From positions 1-44,215 of the IMG/VR virus record IMGVR_UViG_3300028196_000025: DNA of 44,215 bases; one strand, written 5' to 3'. Shown piece by piece: positions 13,328-22,213 of the stretch; position 1 is the first letter of the stretch, and the number at the start of each line of letters is the position of its first letter. Source of the stretch: a virus. The notes below the pieces were generated by a model. The model was not told where the DNA came from. It did not search any database and was given only the letters and a program-made list of their open reading frames with translations. Made by a program: the position numbers and the translations under genes.

Positions 13328-14578
13328 ATGGCAGCAACTATTCAACTAAGCCGTGATACCCATGTGTATATTGCACCTGCGGGGTCAACTGCGGTCTATT
13401 GGAAGATTCCGGTACTGGACGGGTATTCTTTCTCGCAGTCTACGGCCACAACCGAAGTAACTTTAAATGAAATGCAAGATGCTTCTGGAAATTCAAATCG
13501 TGGACGTGCAATGTTCACAAATGCTCTAGAGCCGGCAGAGTGGTCCTTTTCTACTTATGCTCGCCCAGTATTTGACACCGCTGCTCAAACTGCTGTGGAA
13601 GAGGTTCTTTGGGCTTTCTTCCTTGGGGCAAAAACTTGGGATGCTACAAATAAAGAGTGGGATCAAGACTCTAACACAAACGTAGTTGTAAACGCTCGAG
13701 GCACAACTGCAGGAAGTACTCTTGTACTTGATGCAAATGACTCAGACCGTACTGAGCTTGGCACTTTTGACCTGTATTTTGTACTAGGAGGATGTGCTCC
13801 CGGGGCTGACGAGTCAGCCTACAGTGAGGCCGCTGGGCAAACAATTTACAAAGTTGCAGGTTGTGTTGTGAATACTGCGGGCGTTGACTTTGACATTGAT
13901 GGTATTACTACCATTAACTGGTCAGGTTTTGGAGCAACAGTAAGTCAAGTCGATGCTAGTTCAGCAATTGACTTCAATACCAACTCAACCGGCACCCTTG
14001 GCCGTGTGGGTGTAAATGCTACAAATAATTTCTTGCGTAATCGTATTGCATCTTTGACTATACAGCCTGATGCTGACGTTGACCAAGTTTTTGGGGAAGC
14101 AGGGGACTTGGACCAAGACGGGGACTCTTCAGCAGACTTCTTAGCATCCTATAACCTCATTCTTACTGGAGGCAGTATTAATCTTGAGAATAATATTACA
14201 TTCTTGACTCCGGAAGAGCTTTGCCGAGTAAATACACCAATTGGTCACGTAACTGGCACTCGAAATATTACGGGGTCATTTACCTGTTACTTGAATGATG
14301 ATAATACCGGCACAGATAATCGTAGTGCACGATTCTTTAAGGATCTTTCAACTGCTACAGGCACAACGCGTAACAAGTTTAATCTTAAGTTTACCGTTGG
14401 GGGTATTACCGCCGCTTCAGATGTAGGCCTAGCTTTTGAATTTCCAAGTGCTCATATTGATATTCCTACCCACCAAATTGAAGACGTTATTTCTTTGGAG
14501 ACTAGCTTTCATGCTCTGCCTTCTACTATCACGAATGCAGACGAACTTAAAATTACCTACAAAGGTGTTGCTCCCTAA
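13328..14578 (+). CDS. major tail tube protein
   Basis: 416 residues, behind a strong TAGGAG ribosome-binding site (13315-13320) and followed by a terminator, as fits a highly expressed virion protein. The sequence opens with RDTHVYIAPAGSTAVYWKIP, then TTEVTLNEM and a repeated beta-rich pattern with many Thr, Ala and Asp residues. The N-terminal VYIAP plus the position between tail terminator and chaperones support the tail-tube role. It is longer than a typical tube protein, so an additional surface domain in the C-terminal half is possible. Confidence 0.75.
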   Translation: MAATIQLSRDTHVYIAPAGSTAVYWKIPVLDGYSFSQSTATTEVTLNEMQDASGNSNRGRAMFTNALEPAEWSFSTYARPVFDTAAQTAVEEVLWAFFLGAKTWDATNKEWDQDSNTNVVVNARGTTAGSTLVLDANDSDRTELGTFDLYFVLGGCAPGADESAYSEAAGQTIYKVAGCVVNTAGVDFDIDGITTINWSGFGATVSQVDASSAIDFNTNSTGTLGRVGVNATNNFLRNRIASLTIQPDADVDQVFGEAGDLDQDGDSSADFLASYNLILTGGSINLENNITFLTPEELCRVNTPIGHVTGTRNITGSFTCYLNDDNTGTDNRSARFFKDLSTATGTTRNKFNLKFTVGGITAASDVGLAFEFPSAHIDIPTHQIEDVISLETSFHALPSTITNADELKITYKGVAP

Positions 14579-14600
14579 AACTAACTTCTTTTCGTTAAAA

Positions 14601-14625
14601 ACCCACTTCGGTGGGTTTTTCTTTA
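14601..14625 (+). terminator. rho-independent terminator after the major tail gene
   Basis: ACCCAC and GTGGGT pair around a TTCG loop, followed by TTTTC-TTT. It ends the head/tail-tube unit just before the next promoter. Confidence 0.93.
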
Positions 14626-14643
14626 TGGTGTGAAAAAAAGTTC

Positions 14644-14672
14644 TTGACTTTTCAGCTCCCTTCGCCTATAAT
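14644..14672 (+). promoter_or_regulatory. sigma-70-type promoter for the tail assembly cassette
   Basis: TTGACT (14644-14649) and TATAAT (14667-14672), 17-bp spacer, with an A-run (about 14633-14639) upstream of TCTTGAC. This would start transcription of the chaperone, tape-measure and tip genes, independently of the strongly terminated unit upstream. Confidence 0.9.
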
Positions 14673-14711
14673 TACAAAATATAAATTTTACTTTTTAAAA
14701 AAGGATACAAA

Positions 14712-15134
14712 ATGAGCGATACCCCTATTTCTTTGTCAAGTCTTTTGACGCCAAGCAAGACCGTTAGTGTAGATTTTCCAGGATATGCCGGAATGGCCAT
14801 CGAGCTATGTTATCTAGGAAGAGAGGAACTAGTTAAACTACGTAAACGCTGTCTTAGTACTAAATTCAATCGTAAAACACGTCAGCCCGAAGAAGAGCTG
14901 GACGAAGATAAATTTATCGTAGAGTATTGTAGAGCAGTAATTAGAGGGTGGTCAGGGATTAAATTTCGTTACCTAGAAGAGCTTCTTTTGGTAGATGTTT
15001 CAAACCTGGATCCTAATGATGAACTTCCATATACTCAAGAGAATGCCGAGCTTCTAATGAAAAACTCCAATGTATTTGATAGTTGGGTTACGGAGGCTGT
15101 GGGCGACCTTGAAAATTTTACTGGGAGCAAGTAG
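14712..15134 (+). CDS. tail assembly chaperone G-like (0-frame product)
   Basis: 140 residues behind an AAGGA ribosome-binding site and the 14644-14672 promoter. It is a mixed alpha/beta acidic protein (AGMAIELCYLGREELVKLRK, later LLLVDVSNLDPNDELPYTQE). The position between major tail protein and tape measure, and the frameshift signal near its 3' end, identify it as the gpG-type chaperone that binds the tape measure during tail assembly. Most ribosomes would stop at the TAG (15132-15134); a minority shift into the -1 frame to give the GT-like fusion. Confidence 0.8.
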   Translation: MSDTPISLSSLLTPSKTVSVDFPGYAGMAIELCYLGREELVKLRKRCLSTKFNRKTRQPEEELDEDKFIVEYCRAVIRGWSGIKFRYLEELLLVDVSNLDPNDELPYTQENAELLMKNSNVFDSWVTEAVGDLENFTGSK

Positions 15135-15544
15135 AGGAAATAGACTCTCTACTTAAACGCTTTGTACAAGAGAGTGATACAAATTTTAATGTAGAAAAGT
15201 ATCTGCTTGTATGTGAACAATTGGGCCAAGAACCCGATCCTACCAAAATGCCGCTCGAGCCCTCGGAGTTTCCTCCAGAGGTTCAAGTGGCATTTTTTAT
15301 GCTCAGCTTATTACCAGATAGATGGGAAGGAATGAGCGGAACATATATGGGCAAAGTATGGGAGGGTATAGATTTTTATTTTGATACCTACCAAATTGAA
15401 GATAAACCTACAGTTCTTTACTTTATGAAGTCTTACGAAAGACATATAATAGAGCATCGAGCAAATAAAGCAGACGCAGAACGTAAACGATCAGAGCGTA
15501 AAAAAAGCGGTGGTAAAAACTACACCTATAATGTAAAGGGCTGA
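14712..15544 (+). CDS. tail assembly chaperone GT-like fusion made by -1 frameshift
   Basis: Predicted join of 14712-15119 (136 codons) to the -1 frame from 15119 to 15544 (141 residues), 277 residues in all. The -1 frame is open only from 15113, right after a TGA at 15110-15112, so it begins exactly at the slippery site. Across the join the protein reads DLENF then YWEQVEEIDSLLKRF. The T part contains PPEVQVAFFMLSLLPDRWEG and a charged tail, and its stop overlaps the tape-measure ATG (TGATG). In lambda the GT fusion recruits the tail tube protein to the tape-measure complex. The TTG at 15221 has no ribosome-binding site. Confidence 0.85.
15113..15119 (+). other. slippery heptamer A AAT TTT for -1 frameshifting
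   Basis: In the G frame the bases read as the last A of GAA plus AAT and TTT, a perfect X XXY YYZ heptamer (AAATTTT). After a one-base slip both tRNAs can re-pair. It lies 12 bases before the 0-frame stop and at the first open codon of the -1 frame. Confidence 0.85.
15129..15154 (+). promoter_or_regulatory. frameshift-stimulating hairpin
   Basis: AAGTAGAG (15129-15136) pairs perfectly with CTCTACTT (15147-15154) around a 10-base loop. It begins 9 bases after the heptamer, near the optimal spacing, and holds the 0-frame stop codon in its 5' arm. Confidence 0.75.
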
Positions 15545-18500
15545 TGGCTAAAAAAATACAGATTGATATTGAAGTCAATGGTAAGATGCAAAAAGCAACA
15601 GTGTCTGCCAAAAAGCTGCGACAGCAGCTTGGGGGCATTGATGAGGGCATGGGTAATGTGTCTAAATCTTCTCGTGAAGCAGACCGTAACATAAAGGGCA
15701 CTGCTAATGCTTCTTCAAATGCTTCGAAGAATTTTTCAAAAATGTCTCAAGGCATGGGAGGACTTGTTGGTGCCTATGCTTCTCTCGCCGCTTCTTTGTT
15801 TGCGGTATCTGCTGCATTTAATTTCTTAAAGTCTGCTGGTGAGTTAAAATCACTACAAGCAGGTCAAGTTGCGTATGCTTCTGCTACGGGTGTGGCTCTT
15901 AAAACTCTTACAAATGATATAATCGAAGCTACAAATAGTCAAATTGCTTTTAAAGACGCGGCACAAGCTGCAGCTATTGGTACTGCCGCAGGATTAACTA
16001 CAAATCAAATGGAGCGTTTAGGTAAAGCAGCTGCAGACGCATCTCAAGTTCTCGGAAGAGATGTTACAGATTCTTTTAATCGTTTAGTTCGCGGTGTTAC
16101 AAAAGCAGAGCCCGAACTACTAGATGAATTAGGCATTATTCTCAGACTAGAAGATGCAACCACTGACTATGGGCTCGCACTAGGAAAAGCCGGTAAAGAC
16201 TTAAACACTTTTGAACGACAACAAGCAGTTGCAAACTTTGTTTTAACCGAATCAGAGAAAAAGTACAGCGATATACTTGATATTGTAGGTAGAAGTCCCA
16301 ATCAATACGCACAGTTAGGAAAAGCTTTTGATGATATAATCATGAGTGTTAAAGGTGTTGTTGATATGGTGGCAGGGCCTTTAGCTAAGGTTCTTCAAGA
16401 TACTCCTGCTCTTGCTATTGCGTCTTTGGGAGTTCTTCTTTCTGGCCCTTTAAGAGCCCTTGGGTTTAGTTTTAAAGGAATTGCAGATGCCGCCAAAGAT
16501 GCTGCAGTAAAACAACGAGCATTCTATGAGGGCGTTCGTGATGATGCAAATCTAGCTCGTAAGACAACTAAAGAATTTAAAAAAGATTTGCAAGGTCTAG
16601 GCAGCGCAGGTTTAGCCTCTGGAGCAAAATCAGGCATTTTAAAGTCCTTTGCCGCAGGAAGAGACTTATCAGGGGCAGAGGCTGCTAGATTTCAAGCCCA
16701 AGTAGCCCTCGCTGAAAAGAATGTTAATAGACTTGGAATTGTTACAAAGGGCGAATTTACAGGAATGAAAGTTCATATGGTTCGTGAAATGGACGAAGCG
16801 TTCATGAATATGAACTTGGAAATGGATAAGTCCCTAGGTAAAACTCAAGTTTTTGCTTTAAGAACTAAAGCTCTTTTTGCAGGCATTGGAGCCGCTGTAA
16901 AAACTATAGCTGCAGGATTAGCCGCTTCTTTTTCAAGATTGCTGAGTCTAGTATCTTATGGAGCCCTAGCATTTACAGGTTATGAAATGTATCAAGAGTT
17001 TAATAAAGCTCCTTTGACTGACGAAGAAAAACTTTTTGAAAAGCAAGCACAAGATGCAGAAAAGTTTAGAGACCGACTAGCAGATCTAAATGATGAATTT
17101 GAAAAATTCGCAGATGTTCAAAAAAGGCTTGCACAAGACGATGGTGCAAAAGTTTTTGGAAATCTTGCAAACTTTTTAGGTGCTCTTGGGGACGGCGGAA
17201 CCCGAAAAATGCTAGAAGGAATAGGTGCAGGCAAAGACATCAGTATGGACGCAAGTGCTGTTGAACAGGACTTCGAGGGCACGGCTAAACTAGTAGCCGC
17301 CGGGATAGGAGGGTATGTCTTTTCTAAGGCCGGTACAGCCATCGCAAAAACCGGAAAAAACGTACTTCAACCTGTAGGTAAAGCCATCGTAGAAAATGGA
17401 AAGAAAATATTAGCTAAACCCATTGCGGCGGCAGTAGCAAAAGCAGGAGTTTCCCGTGTAGTTTCATCAGCTGCGACCTCTTTAGGAGGTTTAATAGGAA
17501 CAGCTATATTACCTGGGATCGGTACTGTTTTAGGTGCCGGACTTGGTTTTGCAATAAGTACGGCCCTATCTTATATTGCCGTTGAGGAGTATCTACCTGA
17601 TATACTTGATAATGCAAGAAGATCCGGTATGATTCCTGATGAAGTTTCAGGAGGGGACTCCCAAGAAAGATTAGGTAAAATACAGATATCAGAGGACGGA
17701 ATAACAAGACTACAGCAAATATCAGCCACTATTACAGCTATGAAGGAGGCAACTGGTCTTACAACTGACACTTTCGATACTTTATTAGAACAAGTAAATG
17801 AATTACTGAATAGTGAGGGGCCGATCACCAGAGAACAAATAAATAACATGGTGAAAACAGAAAATGATGCGATTAAGTTAAGCAACTCTTTTGCCGCTAT
17901 AGACAAAAATCAGTTAGATGCAGCAAAATCGCTAAAAGCTTATATAGCTGAAGCAGCAAAATTATCAAAAGAAGAAACAATGCTAGATCAATTGGTTCTT
18001 GCTAGAGATGGTTTAAATACTAAAATTGAACAATTCCGCTCAACCGGCGGCGAAAAAGGTGATGGTGCATATGCTGGTATGGTAGCGGACAGGGATGCAT
18101 TAAATGCACAAATTGGTTTTCTGGAAACACTCGCAGATATAGAGCGCGACAAGAGAAATTTTTCTCTAGATACACAGGAAAATATTATACGCCTAGTAGG
18201 AGATGAATCTGCGGAGAAAAAAGCTCAAATACAATATCATAATGATATGCTGGCACTTGTTGAGGAACGACGAAATATAGAAGCAGATATTACGGCATTA
18301 AAAGCAAAAGAAGCACTTGCTGCAGACAATCCCAATTTCGAAGGAAGTCGGGAACAAAAAGGCATACTACAGGCATCTGAAACGCTAGAAAGAGAGAAGG
18401 AGATTAATCGGCGTCAAATGGAAGATAGAGCCAAGCAATTCATGGTACAAAATTCTCAAAATGTCGACGCTATGAAGCAAAAAGAAAAAGAACTAGGGTA

Positions 18501-19623
18501 TCAAAAGCAGATAGTAGATGAAGCAAAAAAGCAAGTTGACCTTAGACAAAAATTATTAGACCTTGAAAAAGCTTCAGACGACCGCATGATGGATAGGGTT
18601 GAGACCGAAGAGCGCCTTAGGAATCCTTTTTACTATATTGATCAAGATAATCGTCGTGCTAAAATGGAGCTAGCCTCATTTAATAAGCGCTATGATAGCG
18701 AAAAGCAGTTAATTTTAGATCGAGGCAGAGTTGCTAAACAAGCAATTCAAGCCGAGTATGCATTACTTCGACATAGACTTAGCGTAGCACAAGCCGAAGG
18801 TTCGGCAAACAATTCGATATCTGAGGGAGAAAGTGCAGCAATAGGAAATCTAAAAACCGAATTAACTAACACAGAAAACTTAGCACAACAAGCAGCGGCA
18901 GCTTCACAAGAAGACGAACTAGAGCAGTTAGAGCATAAGAAGTTTATGCTCGAATCACAAATACAATTAACAAGCCGATTACAAGAGGCTGTAGAAGACT
19001 CTGCAATGTCAATGGAAGAAAACTTTACTAATGCTTTTGCAGCAATTATAGACGGCTCGATGAGCGGAAAAGAAGCGTTTAAGCAGTTAGCCGAGTCAAT
19101 GCTGCAAGATATCTCTAGAATTATTGCTCGGTTACTAGTTCAGCAAATGATTATGTCTACTATGAATATGATTGGAGGGTTTTTAGGAGTTCCAGCACTT
19201 GGACCTCTCCCCGGCGCTGCTGGCGGATCGATTGGGGCCGCTGCTGGCGGTGCCGTCGCTCCTGTCAGATACGGCGGAATTATAGATTCTAAGGGCCTGC
19301 GATACGGTGGTATTGCAGATAAAGGCTACGAGATAGGAGGAATCGCTAGGGGCTCAGATGCAGGCTATATGGCAATGCTTCATGGTACCGAAGCTGTAGT
19401 ACCTCTTCCAAATGGTCGTTCAATACCTGTTGAGCTCGCAGGCGGGGGTGCTCAAACAAATAACGTAAGCGTAAATGTCAATGTTAATAATGATGGAAGC
19501 GCAGAAACAACAAGCGAAGGAGAATCTAGAGAAATGGGAAGAGCAATTGCCGCCGCCGTGCAGCGAGAGATACAATCACAGAAGCGCCCGGGCGGACTAC
19601 TTAGTCCGTATGGAGCACGATAA
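15544..19623 (+). CDS. tape measure protein
   Basis: 1359 residues, the second longest gene, right after the chaperones. It has long helical, coiled-coil regions (900-1200), hydrophobic segments at about 71-97, 455-480 and 640-680 that could insert in a host membrane during DNA ejection, and a C-terminal section with GDGSMSGKEAFKQLAESML-like helix, QMIMSTMNMIGGFLG, Gly-rich repeats (RYGGI twice) and AMLHGTEAVVPLPNGRSIPV, a pattern common to tape-measure C-termini. It sets tail length; by the usual 1.5 angstrom per residue the tail would be about 200 nm. The ATG overlaps the previous stop. Confidence 0.92.
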   Translation: MAKKIQIDIEVNGKMQKATVSAKKLRQQLGGIDEGMGNVSKSSREADRNIKGTANASSNASKNFSKMSQGMGGLVGAYASLAASLFAVSAAFNFLKSAGELKSLQAGQVAYASATGVALKTLTNDIIEATNSQIAFKDAAQAAAIGTAAGLTTNQMERLGKAAADASQVLGRDVTDSFNRLVRGVTKAEPELLDELGIILRLEDATTDYGLALGKAGKDLNTFERQQAVANFVLTESEKKYSDILDIVGRSPNQYAQLGKAFDDIIMSVKGVVDMVAGPLAKVLQDTPALAIASLGVLLSGPLRALGFSFKGIADAAKDAAVKQRAFYEGVRDDANLARKTTKEFKKDLQGLGSAGLASGAKSGILKSFAAGRDLSGAEAARFQAQVALAEKNVNRLGIVTKGEFTGMKVHMVREMDEAFMNMNLEMDKSLGKTQVFALRTKALFAGIGAAVKTIAAGLAASFSRLLSLVSYGALAFTGYEMYQEFNKAPLTDEEKLFEKQAQDAEKFRDRLADLNDEFEKFADVQKRLAQDDGAKVFGNLANFLGALGDGGTRKMLEGIGAGKDISMDASAVEQDFEGTAKLVAAGIGGYVFSKAGTAIAKTGKNVLQPVGKAIVENGKKILAKPIAAAVAKAGVSRVVSSAATSLGGLIGTAILPGIGTVLGAGLGFAISTALSYIAVEEYLPDILDNARRSGMIPDEVSGGDSQERLGKIQISEDGITRLQQISATITAMKEATGLTTDTFDTLLEQVNELLNSEGPITREQINNMVKTENDAIKLSNSFAAIDKNQLDAAKSLKAYIAEAAKLSKEETMLDQLVLARDGLNTKIEQFRSTGGEKGDGAYAGMVADRDALNAQIGFLETLADIERDKRNFSLDTQENIIRLVGDESAEKKAQIQYHNDMLALVEERRNIEADITALKAKEALAADNPNFEGSREQKGILQASETLEREKEINRRQMEDRAKQFMVQNSQNVDAMKQKEKELGYQKQIVDEAKKQVDLRQKLLDLEKASDDRMMDRVETEERLRNPFYYIDQDNRRAKMELASFNKRYDSEKQLILDRGRVAKQAIQAEYALLRHRLSVAQAEGSANNSISEGESAAIGNLKTELTNTENLAQQAAAASQEDELEQLEHKKFMLESQIQLTSRLQEAVEDSAMSMEENFTNAFAAIIDGSMSGKEAFKQLAESMLQDISRIIARLLVQQMIMSTMNMIGGFLGVPALGPLPGAAGGSIGAAAGGAVAPVRYGGIIDSKGLRYGGIADKGYEIGGIARGSDAGYMAMLHGTEAVVPLPNGRSIPVELAGGGAQTNNVSVNVNVNNDGSAETTSEGESREMGRAIAAAVQREIQSQKRPGGLLSPYGAR

Positions 19624-20009
19624 TGTCAGCTCAATTTCAATTCACAATTCCGGCAGCAATTACAGGGGGCTCTGACCAAGTAGTTACAGCGGATAGGGGA
19701 CTCTCAAGAAATACTGTACCTAGAGTCCTTGTAGCTAGATTTGGCGATGGGTACGAACAAAGAGTTGCAGACGGAGTAAATGCAAAAGACCAGACTTTTA
19801 TGATTACTTTTAATAATAGGGCAGCAGCAGATATTTATAATATTGAAAAGTTTTTTAATGAAAACACTGGAAAAGCATTTACCTTTACTGTGGCAGATAA
19901 AGCGGGAAATACAGCTCAAAAAGTAGTTTGTGAGGACTATAATATTACTTATATTTCTGAAAATTTTCATTCTATAACAGCAAACCTACGAAGAGTATAT
20001 GAGCCATGA
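19623..20009 (+). CDS. minor tail protein, lambda gpM-like
   Basis: 128 residues. The sequence VARFGDGYEQRVADGVNAKD is the hallmark of the gpM/minor-tail family, followed by MITFNNRAAADIYNIEKFFN and a C-terminal barrel-like part ending AVCEDYNITY-type strands and LRRVYEP. In lambda, gpM forms part of the distal tail ring. It lies directly after the tape measure and before a gpL-like gene, as in lambda. The start overlaps the tape-measure stop (TAATG). Confidence 0.85.
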   Translation: MSAQFQFTIPAAITGGSDQVVTADRGLSRNTVPRVLVARFGDGYEQRVADGVNAKDQTFMITFNNRAAADIYNIEKFFNENTGKAFTFTVADKAGNTAQKVVCEDYNITYISENFHSITANLRRVYEP

Positions 20010-21904
20010 GCACAAAAAGAATAACCTTAGCGGGGGATAACTCTCCAAGTAATAACGTAACTGTAGATGACACCCTAGAAGCAACTTTTTCTAGGGGTGG
20101 GCATCCTATTACACTAGACGGAACACCTACAAATTGCACAGTTTCTCCCTCTAGCGTTGCCTCTGGAACCGCAGTATTTACAGCGGATTTTAGCTCTAGC
20201 ACTTTAAATTCTGCGTTCTCGTTTAAATTAAAAAACGATGGGCCAAATATTGATCAATCAGACTTTAGCGTTGGTACTGCGGATAGTACTGTTCAATATA
20301 CCACTGCTACAGCGGGATTTACTGACTGGACTAGAAACTCTTCAACTTACTATAATACATACAGTACTCTTTTTGGAGCAACTTTACCTTTCGCTAGTAC
20401 TACCACTCAGATAACTGCAAGCCAGTCTTCCTCTACTATACAGACTGACCCCGTTACGGGCGAGCCTGCATTAAGGCTTTACGCGGGTGTAACAATTACT
20501 CCCTACTACACTCAATTTGGCGCTCGACGAGTAATAAATCAAATAAATTATAGTGAGAGCTTTAATCTAGCGGTAGGGGAAAAAGTAGAAATTGATAGTT
20601 TCTCTCCTGATGGCACAGGGGGATTTAGAGCATATTTACTTGATGTAACCAATGGGGTTTGGTATGGTCTTAACGGCGTTGGAGTCGGCACGACAATCTC
20701 TGTAGCAAGCACTTATAGAATTGTGTTGCTCAATGGAACGTACCATATTACTGGTGACTCTGTTGAAAATGAAATAACGTGGATTAGAGGATTTTCTTTT
20801 TATGATGCTAATGGCATCGAGAGTACAAGTATAACAGTATCTGGGGTTGTTTCGGAGTCTCCAAGCGAAATTATTAAAACTAGTCAAGTACAAGAAACGG
20901 GAGATGCACTAGTTTATCTTTTTGAGTTAAAATTGCCAGAGCCTCGTTCTACAACTTTATTTTTCCATGATGGTTTAAACTTTGATTCGGGCACAGGTAA
21001 AAATATATACTTTTCATCTAAAGACGGTACTTCCCTAAATGAGTACATAGCGTTTCCCATTACTATAGATGGAATAGAAACAAAAGCTGGAGGGGGCTCA
21101 AACAGGCCCACTTTAGCAATGGCAAATATTCCCGTATTAAGTAGAACGCTCGCAAATAATACGGATGGTACAGATGATGAAACAAATCTTGAGCAAATTT
21201 TTACAGATGAAGGTATGGGCAGCGCAGAGGACTTTTTAGGGGGTACTTTGACCTATAGAAGTACTTTGTTAAAACATACACTTGATAGCTCAGGAGCTCC
21301 TTCTTTTCCCATTGAATATCCTTCTTATACTTACACCTTGGACAGAATTTCCAGAGAAGAAAGTACCTCTATTCAATTCGAGTTAGCAACTCCAGCAGAT
21401 TTAGATAACGTAATGCTGCCCAATAGAAGAGCTGTAGGTAAGTATTGTTCCTGGGAATACCAAGGAGCCTTATACAAGAGAGGGGGCTGTACTGTTCCTG
21501 CAAATTCGCTTGAAATATTTTTTGATGAAGACGATAGACTTATTACAGCAAATATAAATGCTACTACTGGCTCTTTCTATATTCCAACTTGGGGCACACA
21601 ATACTCAGGGTATTCAGCTGGAGATAAAGTAAAAAAAATATTTTCAGGAGCTGCAGGAGGTTGGAGAATTTATGAAGCAATTATAGCAGTTCCCCAAGGG
21701 AAAGATCCTGAAACAAATTCGTATTATTGGAAAAGACTCGACGTATGCGGTAAAAGAATTAGATCTTGTAAAATGAGATTTCACAGCATAGTTAACACTT
21801 TTACTTCCGGTCAGGCGGGCACAATTGTCTCAGATGCAACTCAGTTTGACAGTAGTAGGTCTTTGCCTTTTGGCGGATTTCCTGGATCAAAGAAATTTAA
21901 ATGA
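20006..21904 (+). CDS. minor tail protein, lambda gpL-like with Fe-S cysteines and long N-terminal addition
   Basis: 632 residues against about 230 for lambda gpL. The gpL-like part begins near 290 (ALVYLFELKLPEPRSTTLFF, then AFPITIDGIETKAGGGSNRPTLAMANI). Four cysteines near the C-terminus, Cys481, Cys495, Cys581 and Cys588, include a CGKRIRSC pair with six residues between, the same spacing as the last pair of the iron-sulfur ligands in lambda gpL. The N-terminal 290 residues form extra beta-rich domains: an Ig-like or cadherin-like segment (1-90) and a jelly-roll-like part. The gene overlaps both neighbours by four bases. Confidence 0.85.
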   Translation: MSTKRITLAGDNSPSNNVTVDDTLEATFSRGGHPITLDGTPTNCTVSPSSVASGTAVFTADFSSSTLNSAFSFKLKNDGPNIDQSDFSVGTADSTVQYTTATAGFTDWTRNSSTYYNTYSTLFGATLPFASTTTQITASQSSSTIQTDPVTGEPALRLYAGVTITPYYTQFGARRVINQINYSESFNLAVGEKVEIDSFSPDGTGGFRAYLLDVTNGVWYGLNGVGVGTTISVASTYRIVLLNGTYHITGDSVENEITWIRGFSFYDANGIESTSITVSGVVSESPSEIIKTSQVQETGDALVYLFELKLPEPRSTTLFFHDGLNFDSGTGKNIYFSSKDGTSLNEYIAFPITIDGIETKAGGGSNRPTLAMANIPVLSRTLANNTDGTDDETNLEQIFTDEGMGSAEDFLGGTLTYRSTLLKHTLDSSGAPSFPIEYPSYTYTLDRISREESTSIQFELATPADLDNVMLPNRRAVGKYCSWEYQGALYKRGGCTVPANSLEIFFDEDDRLITANINATTGSFYIPTWGTQYSGYSAGDKVKKIFSGAAGGWRIYEAIIAVPQGKDPETNSYYWKRLDVCGKRIRSCKMRFHSIVNTFTSGQAGTIVSDATQFDSSRSLPFGGFPGSKKFK

Positions 21905-22212
21905 TAGATGAAATATATAAGCACTTCGAAGAAGAGTACCCACGAGAAGGCTGTGGTGTAATTATCGAAGGAGATAAATTCATTCCCTGTAAAAATATTG
22001 CAGAGGATAATTACAGTTTTAAATTTTGTCCAGAAGAATATATAAGTTTAGTAATGAAGTATAAAATTAAAGCAATCGTACACGATCATGTAGATGCACC
22101 AAATACACCTTCAGAAACAGATTTAAATAATTGCAAAGTACTAAATTTACCGTATTATATTTTTACATACCCAGATATGTCGTTAAACATAGTAGACCCT
22201 AAGGAGGTTTAA
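21901..22212 (+). CDS. JAMM metalloprotease-like tail protein, gpK N-domain only
   Basis: 103 residues. The JAMM/MPN+ motif is complete: Glu16 in PREGCGVI, then VHDHVDAPNTPSETD with His61, His63, Ser71 and Asp74 as zinc-site residues. Lambda gpK has this domain followed by an NlpC/P60 peptidase; here the second domain is absent. It is in the normal place between gpL and gpI and starts in an ATGA overlap. It may cut a tail-tip or cell-wall peptide during assembly or entry; the exact substrate of the gpK JAMM domain is not known to me. Confidence 0.85.
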   Translation: MIDEIYKHFEEEYPREGCGVIIEGDKFIPCKNIAEDNYSFKFCPEEYISLVMKYKIKAIVHDHVDAPNTPSETDLNNCKVLNLPYYIFTYPDMSLNIVDPKEV

Positions 22213-22213
22213 A

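Noticed and set aside
15221-15544. A separate 107-residue gene starting at TTG 15221
   Set aside because: No ribosome-binding site; the frame is open back to 15113, where a slippery heptamer and hairpin give a better explanation as the -1 frame of the chaperone.
21901-22212. JAMM protein as a deubiquitinase-like anti-defence enzyme
   Set aside because: Its place between gpL- and gpI-like genes with four-base overlaps is the exact gpK position, so a tail role is simpler.
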